Below, piece by piece: positions 23,086 to 30,202 of a DNA stretch of 34,595 bases (position 1 is the first letter of the stretch; the number at the start of each line of letters is the position of its first letter). Under the pieces are notes generated by a model. That model was given only the letters and a program-made list of their open reading frames with translations. It did no database searches and was not told the origin of the DNA. Made by a program: the position numbers and the translations under genes. This stretch comes from Lentisphaerae bacterium GWF2_50_93 (GTDB taxonomy: Bacteria; Verrucomicrobiota; Lentisphaeria; Victivallales; GWF2-50-93), in the NCBI GenBank assembly GCA_001804815.1, contig MHBI01000088.1:76224-110818 (forward strand). The letters are read 5' to 3'.

Positions 23086-23778
23086 CTATTTGGTTTTCGG
23101 CTCTCCAACCGTCATCATGTTCTTCACGCTTGAGACTCCCTGGATGTCGTTGACGAGTTTGGTCACCAGGGCCTTTTCAGCCTCGTTCATTGCTATTCCG
23201 GTCAACGTGACATCGCCGTCCCGCACCTCGGTCTTCGTCCTGACAGCGCTTGTCGACCGGTGTGTCAGAAGCGCAGTCTTGACCTGGGCGGCTACGGACG
23301 CATCGTCGATTTTCTGGCCCTCCGTCCGCTCTGTCTGTTCCTGGACTGCCGTCACAGTCATCTCATTCCTAACCTCTACCACACCTTCAATATCCCTGGC
23401 ATATTCAGAGGTAAGCTCCTTCTGGGCGGTGCTTGAAGCCTCGCCTTTCAGCGTCACGACTTTATCCTTCACTTCGACAATAGTTTTGCCGTAGTTAACG
23501 TTGCGGTAGAACAACAGGGCGAGCTTCACCTTCCTGCCGATCCACGTATCTTCATTTTCGGCCGCGACTTCGGCTGCGGTCGCAAGCTGATTATCTACAC
23601 TTGTGACCCCGGGCAGATTAGCCATGGTCTCATGGGCCAATGCCTTGTATGATTCGTCGGGCACGCTCCCGGTCAGCGTAACGGCACCATAGTTGGCCTC
23701 GGCTCTTAAGGCATAGTCCTTGAGATACGTCTTGTAGACATAGGTCTGCATGAACATAAATTCGATATCGTTTTTCAT
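23086..23778 (-). CDS. Triple BON-domain protein without signal peptide (BON2)
   Basis: A 230-residue paralogue of BON1: three BON domains at about 5-68, 77-149 and 161-228. Identity to BON1 is high by eye, with long shared stretches such as DTWIGRKVKLALLF and VVTLKGEASS. The start is the ATG preceded by GAGGAG; the reading frame extends further upstream but through the intergenic hairpin, so that extension is not credible. Unlike BON1 and BON3, it has no signal peptide (MKNDIEFMFMQTYVYKTYL), so the product should stay in the cytoplasm unless exported in another way. It lies between BON3 and the CBM48-like gene. Confidence 0.88.
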   Translation of the reverse strand: MKNDIEFMFMQTYVYKTYLKDYALRAEANYGAVTLTGSVPDESYKALAHETMANLPGVTSVDNQLATAAEVAAENEDTWIGRKVKLALLFYRNVNYGKTIVEVKDKVVTLKGEASSTAQKELTSEYARDIEGVVEVRNEMTVTAVQEQTERTEGQKIDDASVAAQVKTALLTHRSTSAVRTKTEVRDGDVTLTGIAMNEAEKALVTKLVNDIQGVSSVKNMMTVGEPKTK

Positions 23779-23812
23779 AACAATCTCCTCATTCAATATT
23801 TCAGGATTGCAA

Positions 23813-23841
23813 CCGGATGGTGCGGGGGTGGCACCATCCGG
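23813..23841 (-). ncRNA. 11-bp hairpin in mRNA after BON3 stop codon
   Basis: CCGGATGGTGC pairs perfectly with GCACCATCCGG around a 7-nt loop, 15 bp after the stop and between BON3 and BON2. It matches the hairpin at 19393-19421 except that two adjacent pairs are replaced on both sides, so the stem is conserved by compensation. No T-run follows. Confidence 0.7.
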
Positions 23842-23856
23842 CAACAAACCATCAGA

Positions 23857-24639
23857 CTACTTGTTTCCGGCCTCTTCGACCGTCATCATGTTCTTGACGG
23901 TGGCCACTCCATGTATGTCGTTTACGAGCTTGGTGACAAGCACCTTCTCAGCATCGTTCCTGGCTATCCCGGTCAATGTGACATCGCCATCACGCACCAC
24001 TATCTTCGTCCTGACAGCGCTTGTCGACCGATGTGTCTGCAATGCAGTCCTTACCTGGGCTGTAACGGACGCATCATCAATTTTCTGCTCCTCTGTCCGT
24101 TCCTTCGGCTCCGGCGCCGCCACAACCGCCATTTCATTCTTCACCTCTTTTACGCCCTCGATATCCCTGGCATATTCGGCCGCCAGTTCCTTCTGGGCCA
24201 TGCTTGAAGCTTCGCCCTTCAGCGTCACCACTCCATCCTTCACCTCGACGGCAGTCTTATTGAAATTGACGTTGCGATTGAAAAGGAGGGCTAGATTCAC
24301 TTTTCTCCGGATGCGGATATCCGGGCTTTCGGGGGAATCCCCGGCTTTTATCGCCAGCTTGTTGTCCACGCGGATTACACCTGGCAGACACTCAAGGATG
24401 TCCTGAGCCATAAGTTTATGGGATTCTTCGATCACGCTCCCCTCCAGCGTGACGACGCCATCTCTGGCGTCGGCCTTTATGGCATCATCCTTGAGATACG
24501 TCCTATATACATGGGTTTTCTGGAACAATGACTCAATTATCCTGTCATCGGACTCCGACGCGCCCGGCTGCGGACCAATTGCGAATATCGCAGCCACGGC
24601 CGCCGCAAATACAATTCGATATATTGCTTTCTGTTTCAT
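23857..24639 (-). CDS. Exported triple BON-domain protein (BON3)
   Basis: A 260-residue protein: signal peptide (MKQKAIYRIVFAAAVAAIFAIG...ASE), then three BON domains at about 31-98, 107-180 and 192-258, with the same TLxGxA and GVxxVxNxM core motifs as BON1. The ATG at 24639 is preceded by GAGGGG; an upstream in-frame extension would run through the promoter box and is rejected. It is the first gene of the BON3-BON2-CBM48 operon, driven by direct-repeat box 2. It is probably a periplasmic envelope-stress protein like OsmY. The first BON domain carries small changes (IEESHKLMAQDILECLPGV), including a Cys not found in the paralogues. Confidence 0.93.
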   Translation of the reverse strand: MKQKAIYRIVFAAAVAAIFAIGPQPGASESDDRIIESLFQKTHVYRTYLKDDAIKADARDGVVTLEGSVIEESHKLMAQDILECLPGVIRVDNKLAIKAGDSPESPDIRIRRKVNLALLFNRNVNFNKTAVEVKDGVVTLKGEASSMAQKELAAEYARDIEGVKEVKNEMAVVAAPEPKERTEEQKIDDASVTAQVRTALQTHRSTSAVRTKIVVRDGDVTLTGIARNDAEKVLVTKLVNDIHGVATVKNMMTVEEAGNK

Positions 24640-24696
24640 CCGTTCCCCTCTATTGTCCTTTATTTCAAGACCAAGCCTATTATGTCTGCTGATTTT

Positions 24697-24772
24697 AGGA
24701 TAGACCGAGCCTGAATCACTTGCAATGGGGTGGACACCTACTTTAGCATGGGGTGAAACCCCTAGGGGAAGG
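24697..24772 (-). promoter_or_regulatory. Direct-repeat promoter box 2 (BON3 operon)
   Basis: On the minus strand CACCCCATG (24755-24747) and CACCCCATT (24732-24724) lie 23 bp apart, the second preceded by GTAGGT. TTGCAA (24725-24720) and TATCCT (24702-24697), spaced 17 bp, form a weak promoter whose -35 overlaps the second repeat. CCCCTAGGGG lies at the outer edge. The start codon of BON3 is 58 bp beyond the -10. Confidence 0.78.
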
Positions 24773-24814
24773 ACGAATATCGAATGACGAACATTTGAAC
24801 TCCGAAGGAATAAC

Positions 24815-25181
24815 ACTGCCGTTCCATGGATGATTGGATGAATGAATTTCTGGATGGTTGCCTGTCAAAGACATAAGAATAAAACAATCCGAGGCAATTT
24901 CAAAATTGCCTCATTTGAGCTGATTTCTAAAGTTGGAGTGCGCTGCTTTAGCGCGTGTAACCTGTTGAATACCAAGACACGCTGAAGCCGTGAACTCCAA
25001 CAAGCGTTTTTCCCACAACAACCGTTTTTCGTATTTTTGAAATCAGCTCAATCCTGCTAAAAAATCCGAAATGGCTTTTTCAAGATTTGTCTACAAGATA
25101 GCATTCCTTGTTTCTCTTTGAATTCAAACCCAATCATCCATTCATCCAACAATCCATCCATCCGTCATCCTGTGGGATGAC
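24815..25181. repeat. MITE-like element, family 1, copy C, interrupted by a nested element
   Basis: The ends are CTGCCGTTCCATGGATGATT and CATCCTGTGGGATGAC. It carries the same CAAAGACATAAGAATAAAA and TTGAATTCAAACCCAATCAT inner phrases as copies A and B, but is about 165 bp longer because of the insertion at 24916-25051 and a small hairpin (GAGGCAATTT / AAATTGCCTC, 24891-24912). Together with box 2 this accounts for most of the 24640-25200 gap. The short CGAAT tract at 24773-24808 fills the rest. Confidence 0.8.
24916..25051. repeat. Nested inverted-repeat element inside copy C
   Basis: It has perfect 12-bp terminal inverted repeats TGAGCTGATTTC / GAAATCAGCTCA. Inside, GTTGGAGT and ACTCCAAC form a second inverted pair, with small GCTTTAGC-type hairpins. 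No ORF. The flanking family-1 sequence aligns with copy B when this segment is removed. Confidence 0.72.
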
Positions 25182-25200
25182 TGCGAAGTGATAGCTCATC

Positions 25201-26397
25201 TCACTTGCTTCCAGCACCGTATTGAATCGGAAAGAGGATTTTGAATTTTGTGCCGACACCGGCTTTGCTTTCAACTTCGAGCTTGGCATTCAACAATTCG
25301 CATAACCTCTTGACGATGGACAAGCCTACGCCCTCGCCATGGGTATGTCCAAGCACGTCCGGGATGTCATTTTCCAGTCCGGGCCCGGAATCCTGCACGC
25401 AGAGCAGATATTTCTTGCCTTCAAAGGCCTTCCAAGTAATTGTAACTCCACCCCTATCCGTGTATTTAAGCGCATTGAGCAATAAGTTCTGGGCAATGCG
25501 CCTCGTTTTTACAAGGTCGCCTTCAACAAGAAAACTGGCTGGTCCGTCCGTCTTGATAAATAAACCCTTCTCCACAGCAATAGGCTGCGAGATTGCACAT
25601 AATTCAGTGAAAACTTTCCCGGCGTCAAACGGGGCAATGCAGCGGGGATCCTGTGCTGATTCGAGCCGCGCCATGTCCATCAGCTCCTCAAGCATCTCAT
25701 GGAGCGTCGAAACCCCCCGGTTTAAAATATGGCTCAACTGTCCGCGGTCTTCCTGGCTTATCTCCTCTTTTCCAATCAGATCGGCAGTGCCCATCAGCAT
25801 GCCCAGGCTGCCCCTGAGGTCATGTGTCGCTGTGCGCAGCACTTTTCCGCGCATCAGCTCCATCTCGTGCATGTGCACCAGCAAGGTTTCCAGATGGTTC
25901 AGCCGCGCGACCGCTTCAATCTGCAGCAAATCGTGATATTCAAGGGCGCTCTGCGATATGCTGTCATTGAAGATCTTCACCCATATCTGACGCGCTTTCG
26001 GCAGGACGAACTCCTGCAATTCGGGATGGCTCCGTCCGTAGTCGTCAAGCTCCAGCAGCAGGCAGATGTTCAAATGGCCCCAGTCACGGGTGAGGGCCTG
26101 CATGTTGTAGCCCATCTGCCAGCGATGATGCGAATGGGATTTCACGGCATCAAGTTCCAGCTGCCGCTGTTTCGGGGTATCATCCTTGGGCCACGAATTA
26201 AGCCGGATGCAAAAGGCGACCAGTATCCGTGGAATATGGTTGATGAACTCCGTCCGCGAAAGATGCAGGTAGGAAGCAAGCCCATCATCACCCTCCGCGC
26301 TGGCGCGCCATGTATCCAGGAGTTTTTCCTGGATCTGCGCCAAATGCTCCGATAGCGCATTCAACTGTGCCTGCATTTTTTTTATGTTGACGCCCAT
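25201..26397 (-). CDS. Sensor histidine kinase with RsbRD-N-like sensor domain
   Basis: A 398-residue cytosolic protein without membrane segments. Residues 1-165 are helical and resemble the RsbRD N-terminal (non-haem globin-like) domain of stress sensors (KLLDTWRAS, HHRWQMGYNMQALTRDWGHL). Then come HisKA with THDLRGSLGML (phosphoacceptor H192) and HATPase_c with QNLLLNALKYTDRGG, DSGPGL and GEGVGLSIVKRLCELL. It is an orthodox kinase without a receiver or a partner regulator next to it. AAGG precedes the ATG weakly; an in-frame ATG at 26376 is an alternative. A family-1 repeat ends 20 bp after the stop. General stress signalling is the likely theme. Confidence 0.85.
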   Translation of the reverse strand: MGVNIKKMQAQLNALSEHLAQIQEKLLDTWRASAEGDDGLASYLHLSRTEFINHIPRILVAFCIRLNSWPKDDTPKQRQLELDAVKSHSHHRWQMGYNMQALTRDWGHLNICLLLELDDYGRSHPELQEFVLPKARQIWVKIFNDSISQSALEYHDLLQIEAVARLNHLETLLVHMHEMELMRGKVLRTATHDLRGSLGMLMGTADLIGKEEISQEDRGQLSHILNRGVSTLHEMLEELMDMARLESAQDPRCIAPFDAGKVFTELCAISQPIAVEKGLFIKTDGPASFLVEGDLVKTRRIAQNLLLNALKYTDRGGVTITWKAFEGKKYLLCVQDSGPGLENDIPDVLGHTHGEGVGLSIVKRLCELLNAKLEVESKAGVGTKFKILFPIQYGAGSK

Positions 26398-26556
26398 AGG
26401 TGCCTTTCAGCGCAGGAAGCAGCCGAGTCAAGCGCTAAATATATTATCCTGTGGCTAGTTATGGAATCCCCGCCTCCATATCTGACAATATATCAAATAA
26501 AAATTATAAATCAAGATTGCCGGTGTGATAAAGGCTGGGCGGTAATTTGCCAGGTT

Positions 26557-26672
26557 GTTTGTAACCGTCAAGATGTGAATGTCAGCCTCATTTGACGCAA
26601 TCAAGTATGGCACTTTCGGCGAAAGTGGCATACTCCAAGAACGTATGCTCGATTGCTGACGGTTACGGTTGT
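26557..26672. repeat. Inverted-repeat element with inner hairpin, family 4
   Basis: The outer arms TGTAACCGTCA / TGACGGTTAC enclose a near-perfect 14-bp hairpin (AGTATGGCACTTTC / GAAAGTGGCATACT, 26604-26634) and a second pair, GCAATCAAG / CGATTGC. It sits just downstream of the gene at 26683 and may act as its terminator. Only one copy was seen. Confidence 0.6.
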
Positions 26673-26682
26673 TCTACTCCTG

Positions 26683-27066
26683 CTATTCCTTTTTAAGGAT
26701 ATCATCCAGCATTTCTGTTGCTTTTGACATGTCGAGCCAGGATTTTTCCGAGCATATATCCTTCAGGATGAAATAGGCGATGATGCCATAGAAGACCCCG
26801 AGGATCAAAACAAGAAATCCCTTGGTTTCCAGACTGACGGGAAGAATGATCAGGACGCCCACATGCACCATTGCGAACGCAATGATCCCGAGCAGAAGCG
26901 CGGAAATGGCGGTCAGCATCCAGATGCCTAATTTCCTGGCAATGCCAACCGCCCTGATATAATTCTTCAGCGCTTCAATCTTGACGGTGCAGATCACTGT
27001 TCCCTTCAAAGTTTTCATCAGGCCTGAAGCCAACGAGTAAATCATCCCATTTACGAAATTCATCAT
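26683..27066 (-). CDS. Two-helix membrane protein, holin-like superfamily (DUF1469-like)
   Basis: A 127-residue protein. An amphipathic N-terminus (1-40) precedes two membrane helices (about 47-70 and 80-102) and a short acidic tail (LDMSKATEMLDDILKKE). This fits the putative actinobacterial holin-X/DUF1469 group of envelope proteins, which are not phage holins. It lies 4 bp after the DUF883-like gene, so the two are translated together; such pairs are frequent next to ElaB/YqjD-type proteins. No catalytic residues are evident. The family call is tentative. Confidence 0.65.
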   Translation of the reverse strand: MMNFVNGMIYSLASGLMKTLKGTVICTVKIEALKNYIRAVGIARKLGIWMLTAISALLLGIIAFAMVHVGVLIILPVSLETKGFLVLILGVFYGIIAYFILKDICSEKSWLDMSKATEMLDDILKKE

Positions 27067-27070
27067 TGTG

Positions 27071-27409
27071 TCACTTCGCTGATTTACGGCCCAGGATGAA
27101 ACCGAGCATTAGCGCGCCAACTGCGACTCCGGCAACATAAGGCCATGGATTCTTACGGACATTCTGGTCGATGGCTCCGGCTATTTCCCTGGTCTTTTCG
27201 GCTGCGGCATCCTTTATGTCCGCTGCGATCTCCGCAGCTTTATGCGCTGCAAGAGCGAGCCTCTCCTTCAAACCCTTCTCGTCAAGGATGGCACCTTTGA
27301 GATTCTCGAATTTCCCGCTTGTCGCGCTGAGGAACTGATCCTTGTTTTCCTTTGCGGCGTCTTCAAGGAGCTTCAAGGCCTCGTTGATTTTTTCCATTGC
27401 AATAGCCAT
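27071..27409 (-). CDS. DUF883/YtxH-like tail-anchored membrane protein (ElaB/YqjD type)
   Basis: The 112-residue protein has a long amphipathic helical region (1-85, with AAHKAAEIAADIKDAAAEKT repeats of Ala/Lys/Glu) and a C-terminal membrane helix after KNPWPYVAGVAVGALMLGFILGRK. The xPWxxVGxAxGxGxxxGxxxxR pattern is diagnostic of the DUF883 family; E. coli members ElaB, YqjD and YgaM are stationary-phase, membrane-anchored, ribosome-associated proteins. The ATG at 27409 is preferred over an earlier in-frame ATG that would overlap the promoter. It is driven by direct-repeat box 3 and forms an operon with the holin-like gene. Confidence 0.85.
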   Translation of the reverse strand: MAIAMEKINEALKLLEDAAKENKDQFLSATSGKFENLKGAILDEKGLKERLALAAHKAAEIAADIKDAAAEKTREIAGAIDQNVRKNPWPYVAGVAVGALMLGFILGRKSAK

Positions 27410-27447
27410 GGTTCTTTCCCTTCGTTTATTGTTGCCTACTACTATCC

Positions 27448-27517
27448 ACATTAGATGCAAGTCATCCAGATGCCATGGGTTCCAACCCTACCTTGGCATG
27501 GGGTGTGAACCTACCTT
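27448..27517 (-). promoter_or_regulatory. Direct-repeat promoter box 3 (DUF883 operon)
   Basis: On the minus strand CACCCCATG (27505-27497, preceded by GTAGGT) and the diverged GAACCCATG (27482-27474, preceded by GTAGGG) are 23 bp apart. TAATGT (27453-27448) is 21 nt past the second copy. This is the weakest member of the set. Between 27520 and 27693 no supported gene is visible. Confidence 0.65.
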
Positions 27518-27693
27518 TGCAGGCTTCCCCCGCTCGTTCCCTGGCGGCCCGGGCCCAAGCAGGATGGTAATCCAGCGGGTTTCATCTTTCGCCTCCAGGG
27601 CGATCCTCAGAATGACGGTTTCGGAGATGTCGGCCCGGATTCGGATTTACTTGAGGACCTCATCATGGTTGAGATCCTTTTGGAGTGTCTGCA

Positions 27694-27784
27694 TAGTGTC
27701 ATGTATCGCAAATACGCCGAATAAAATTATGTCTATTTTTGATGCGGATTTGGCTTGGATGGAACAAGGCGATACATGACACTA
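27694..27784. mobile_element. Intact TA-ended MITE, family 2 (91 bp)
   Basis: It has perfect 16-bp terminal inverted repeats TAGTGTCATGTATCGC / GCGATACATGACACTA. The outer TA pairs could be the target duplication typical of IS630/Tc1-like elements. It carries no ORF of its own, so it would need a transposase in trans. A diverged copy lies at 15187. Its right end overlaps the 3' end of the HD-GYP gene and supplies that gene's last 16 codons and stop. Confidence 0.8.
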
Positions 27785-28863
27785 GGAGCCGTACAGAGAT
27801 CCCCTGAATCATATTGCTCCTTAATGGCGAGTATCTCGTCCTGGATGGCGAAGAAAGCATCGACCACGTCAGGATCAAAGTGGTTTCCCCTGCCTTCCCT
27901 GACAATCATCAGAGACTTCTCCACGGAAAATGGTTCCTTGTAGGGTCGTTTGGAGGTCAGGGCATCGAATACGTCTGCGATAGCCGTAATACGGCCGGAA
28001 ACCGGTATCTCCAGGCCGCTGAGCCCAATTGGATAACCGCTTCCATCCCACTTCTCGTGATGGCACATGGCTATTGTTTCACCCATCCTGATGAATTCGG
28101 AATCCGAACCTTTTAGGATTTTGGCGCCGATGACAGTATGCTGCTTCATAATATCCCACTCTTCCGGATCAAGACTGCCTGGTTTCATCAGTATCACGTC
28201 GGGTATCCCTATCTTTCCCAGATCATGCATTGGCGATGCATAAAGAATGGTCTCAACAGCACATTCATCCAACCCCATGCCACGGGCAACTGCGGCCGCG
28301 TAATGGCTCATGCGCTTGATATGCGCACCCGTGCCCCTGTCCTTGTACTCCGAGGCCATGGACAACCGGTAAATGGAGTCGAGCGAATCTGCTTTTATCC
28401 TCTCAAAGGCTCGCTTCAATTCCTCTGTCCTCCTGCCTACCTCCAATTCCAGATCTTTCCGGTAATTACTTAACAGATCATTGTAGCCCTTGACCTTTAG
28501 CAGGGACCGGACCCTGGCTAATAGCTCAATCCTGTCATAGGGTTTTGAAAGAAAATCATCGCAGCCTGCTTCAATTCCCTTTAAGCGATATTCCTTTTCC
28601 CGCAATGAGGTAACCAGTATTATAGGAAGCAGCCTGTGCGTTTTATCCTGCCTGACCCTGCGGGCGACTTCAAAGCCATCAATTCCAGGCATCATTACAT
28701 CCAGCAAAATCAGATCGACGAGGTTGTCAGACAGCTTCCTCAGAGCTTCTTCACCGTCTGCCGCATGGACAACTTCATAACCCTGCGGAACCAGATTCGC
28801 TTCGAGCAGCTTGACGTTTGGAAGCTCGTCATCGACAACCAATATTACCGGTCTGTCATTCAT
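27733..28863 (-). CDS. Response regulator with HD-GYP output (cyclic-di-GMP phosphodiesterase type)
   Basis: A 376-residue protein. The receiver domain (1-120) has D11/D12, phosphorylation site D55 in LILLDVMMPG and K107. A coiled linker (130-160) leads to an HD-GYP domain with H213-D214 in MHDLGKIGIPD, HTVIGAKIL, HHEKWDGSGYP (268-278) and TAIADVFDALTSKRPYK. All metal ligands and the GYP triad appear intact, so c-di-GMP hydrolysis is expected. The ATG at 28863 has GGAAG upstream; a TTG 30 bases earlier is less likely. The last ~16 residues (from PSVMYRLVP to the end) come from the MITE at 27694, so the native C-terminus has been replaced. Confidence 0.92.
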   Translation of the reverse strand: MNDRPVILVVDDELPNVKLLEANLVPQGYEVVHAADGEEALRKLSDNLVDLILLDVMMPGIDGFEVARRVRQDKTHRLLPIILVTSLREKEYRLKGIEAGCDDFLSKPYDRIELLARVRSLLKVKGYNDLLSNYRKDLELEVGRRTEELKRAFERIKADSLDSIYRLSMASEYKDRGTGAHIKRMSHYAAAVARGMGLDECAVETILYASPMHDLGKIGIPDVILMKPGSLDPEEWDIMKQHTVIGAKILKGSDSEFIRMGETIAMCHHEKWDGSGYPIGLSGLEIPVSGRITAIADVFDALTSKRPYKEPFSVEKSLMIVREGRGNHFDPDVVDAFFAIQDEILAIKEQYDSGDLCTAPSVMYRLVPSKPNPHQK

Positions 28864-28911
28864 CTTCCATGTCCTCGGATATTTGGAATCCAATAGGTTC
28901 TAACTGGATGT

Positions 28912-29034
28912 TGCTCGAAAAGGTAGTCTCAAAATGAAATTTGTCTAAAAAGTAGCACAGACATTCTTGTCTGTGGGTTCAAATTTAATTTTCCGTCACA
29001 GACAGGAATGTCTGTGCTACCCCCTTTTCGAGCA
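28912..29034. repeat. Double-hairpin inverted-repeat element, family 5
   Basis: The outer arms TGCTCGAAAAGG / CTTTTCGAGCA enclose two 24-nt arms (28952-28975 and 28997-29020) that are inverted repeats of each other with one mismatch. Each arm alone is also a hairpin (CACAGAC-ATTCTT-GTCTGTG). The unit can form either one long stem or two small ones. It lies between the transaldolase stop and the HD-GYP start and may terminate the former. Confidence 0.7.
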
Positions 29035-29042
29035 GGTTCTCA

Positions 29043-30191
29043 CTAGTGAACATCCGACTGCTCTCCCGTCCCGTGCAGCATTGCCTTATGCCCCAGGGTC
29101 CCCATCAGCTTGTCGAACGGCTTCTTGAATTTTTCGATTCCTTCATCCTCGAGCTGCCGCGTCACATTGTCGATATTGATATCCAGTTCCGGCAGCCTGG
29201 CCATCACCCAGCGGGCTTCCTTGAGCTCCTGTTCGAGGCTGGACTTCGGCACGCCGTGTTCGCGGTAGTGTTCGAGGGTCTCTACTGGAACAGTATTGAC
29301 CGTTTCAGGCCCTATGAGCGATTCGATGTATTTCACGTAGCTGTAGTCGGGATTCTTGGTGCCGGTGCTGGCCCAGAGCAGCCGCTGCACACGCGCGCCT
29401 TGCCCGGCAAGTGCCGTAAACCGGGTACTGCCAAAGATATTCTTGTAGCTCCGATAAGCCGTCTTGGCGCTGGCGACGGCAACCTGCCCGCGCACCTTCC
29501 TGGCGATGTCCTCGTTCTTGCCGCCCTGCATGATGATATTGTCCAGCATCGGATCCACCAGGGCGTCAATACGGCTTACAAAGAAGCTTGCCACCGAGGC
29601 CACATGCTTCAATGGCTTCCCTTTGGCTGCCAGCTCTTCGATGCCGCAAAGGTAGGCTTCCGCCACTTGCCGGTAGCGCGACAGTCCGAAGAGCAGCGTG
29701 ACGTTGACATTTATCCCCTCGCTGATGAGCTGCTGTATGGCGGGCAGCCCTTCGAGCGTGGCGGGAATCTTGATGAAGACGTTGGGACGGTCCAGCAGAC
29801 CCCAGAAGCGCCGGGCTTCCTCTATCGTGCCGTTTGTGTCGTGCGCCAGATGCGGATTGACCTCCAGGCTGACATAACCATTTTTACCGTCTGAACTTTC
29901 GTACATCGCACGAAATTCATCGGCAGCGCCTTGCACATCGCTCCTGATGATGGTTTCATAGACATCCTTGGCGCCCTTTCCTCCAAGGGTCATGGACCGG
30001 ATGTCCTCATCATAGACGTGGCTCTCCAGAATCGCCTTCTCAAAGATCGATGGATTCGAGGTCAACCCCCGCAGTCCATCCTCCTCGATCATGCGCCTGA
30101 GCCCGCCGCCGGTGATCAGATCGCGCCTGATGTAGTCCAGCCAGATGGACTGCCCGAGCGTTTCCAATTGTTTCAGTGAATTGTTTTTCAT
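29043..30191 (-). CDS. tal: Transaldolase
   Basis: The 382-residue enzyme moves a dihydroxyacetone unit between sugar phosphates in the non-oxidative pentose-phosphate pathway. The family signature GLTSNPSIFEKAI is at 42-54, the Schiff-base lysine is expected at K141 in NVFIKIPAT, and further signatures are ISEGINVNVTLLFGL, ASFFVSRIDALVD and LWASTGTKNP. The length fits the longer, mycobacterial-type transaldolase class. It is the last gene of an operon with a lipoprotein and a Cys-rich miniprotein under direct-repeat box 4. Transaldolase induction in stationary or osmotic stress is known in other bacteria (E. coli talA), in line with a stress regulon. The ribosome site is weak. Confidence 0.95.
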   Translation of the reverse strand: MKNNSLKQLETLGQSIWLDYIRRDLITGGGLRRMIEEDGLRGLTSNPSIFEKAILESHVYDEDIRSMTLGGKGAKDVYETIIRSDVQGAADEFRAMYESSDGKNGYVSLEVNPHLAHDTNGTIEEARRFWGLLDRPNVFIKIPATLEGLPAIQQLISEGINVNVTLLFGLSRYRQVAEAYLCGIEELAAKGKPLKHVASVASFFVSRIDALVDPMLDNIIMQGGKNEDIARKVRGQVAVASAKTAYRSYKNIFGSTRFTALAGQGARVQRLLWASTGTKNPDYSYVKYIESLIGPETVNTVPVETLEHYREHGVPKSSLEQELKEARWVMARLPELDINIDNVTRQLEDEGIEKFKKPFDKLMGTLGHKAMLHGTGEQSDVH

Positions 30192-30202
30192 GATGCTGCC
30201 TG

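Noticed and set aside
24640..24816. N-terminal extension of BON3 by 59 codons
   Set aside because: It would translate through the promoter box and precede a perfect signal peptide that has its own GAGGGG ribosome site.
26683..27066. Phage holin suggesting a prophage
   Set aside because: The holin-like superfamily includes many chromosomal envelope proteins, the partner is a DUF883 protein, and no phage structural, lysis or integrase genes are present.
27525..27690. Possible gene remnant on the minus strand (frame starting MQTLQKDLNHDEVLK, then a stop, then an open stretch)
   Set aside because: The frame is interrupted after 15 codons and shows no recognisable domain; I cannot separate it from chance.
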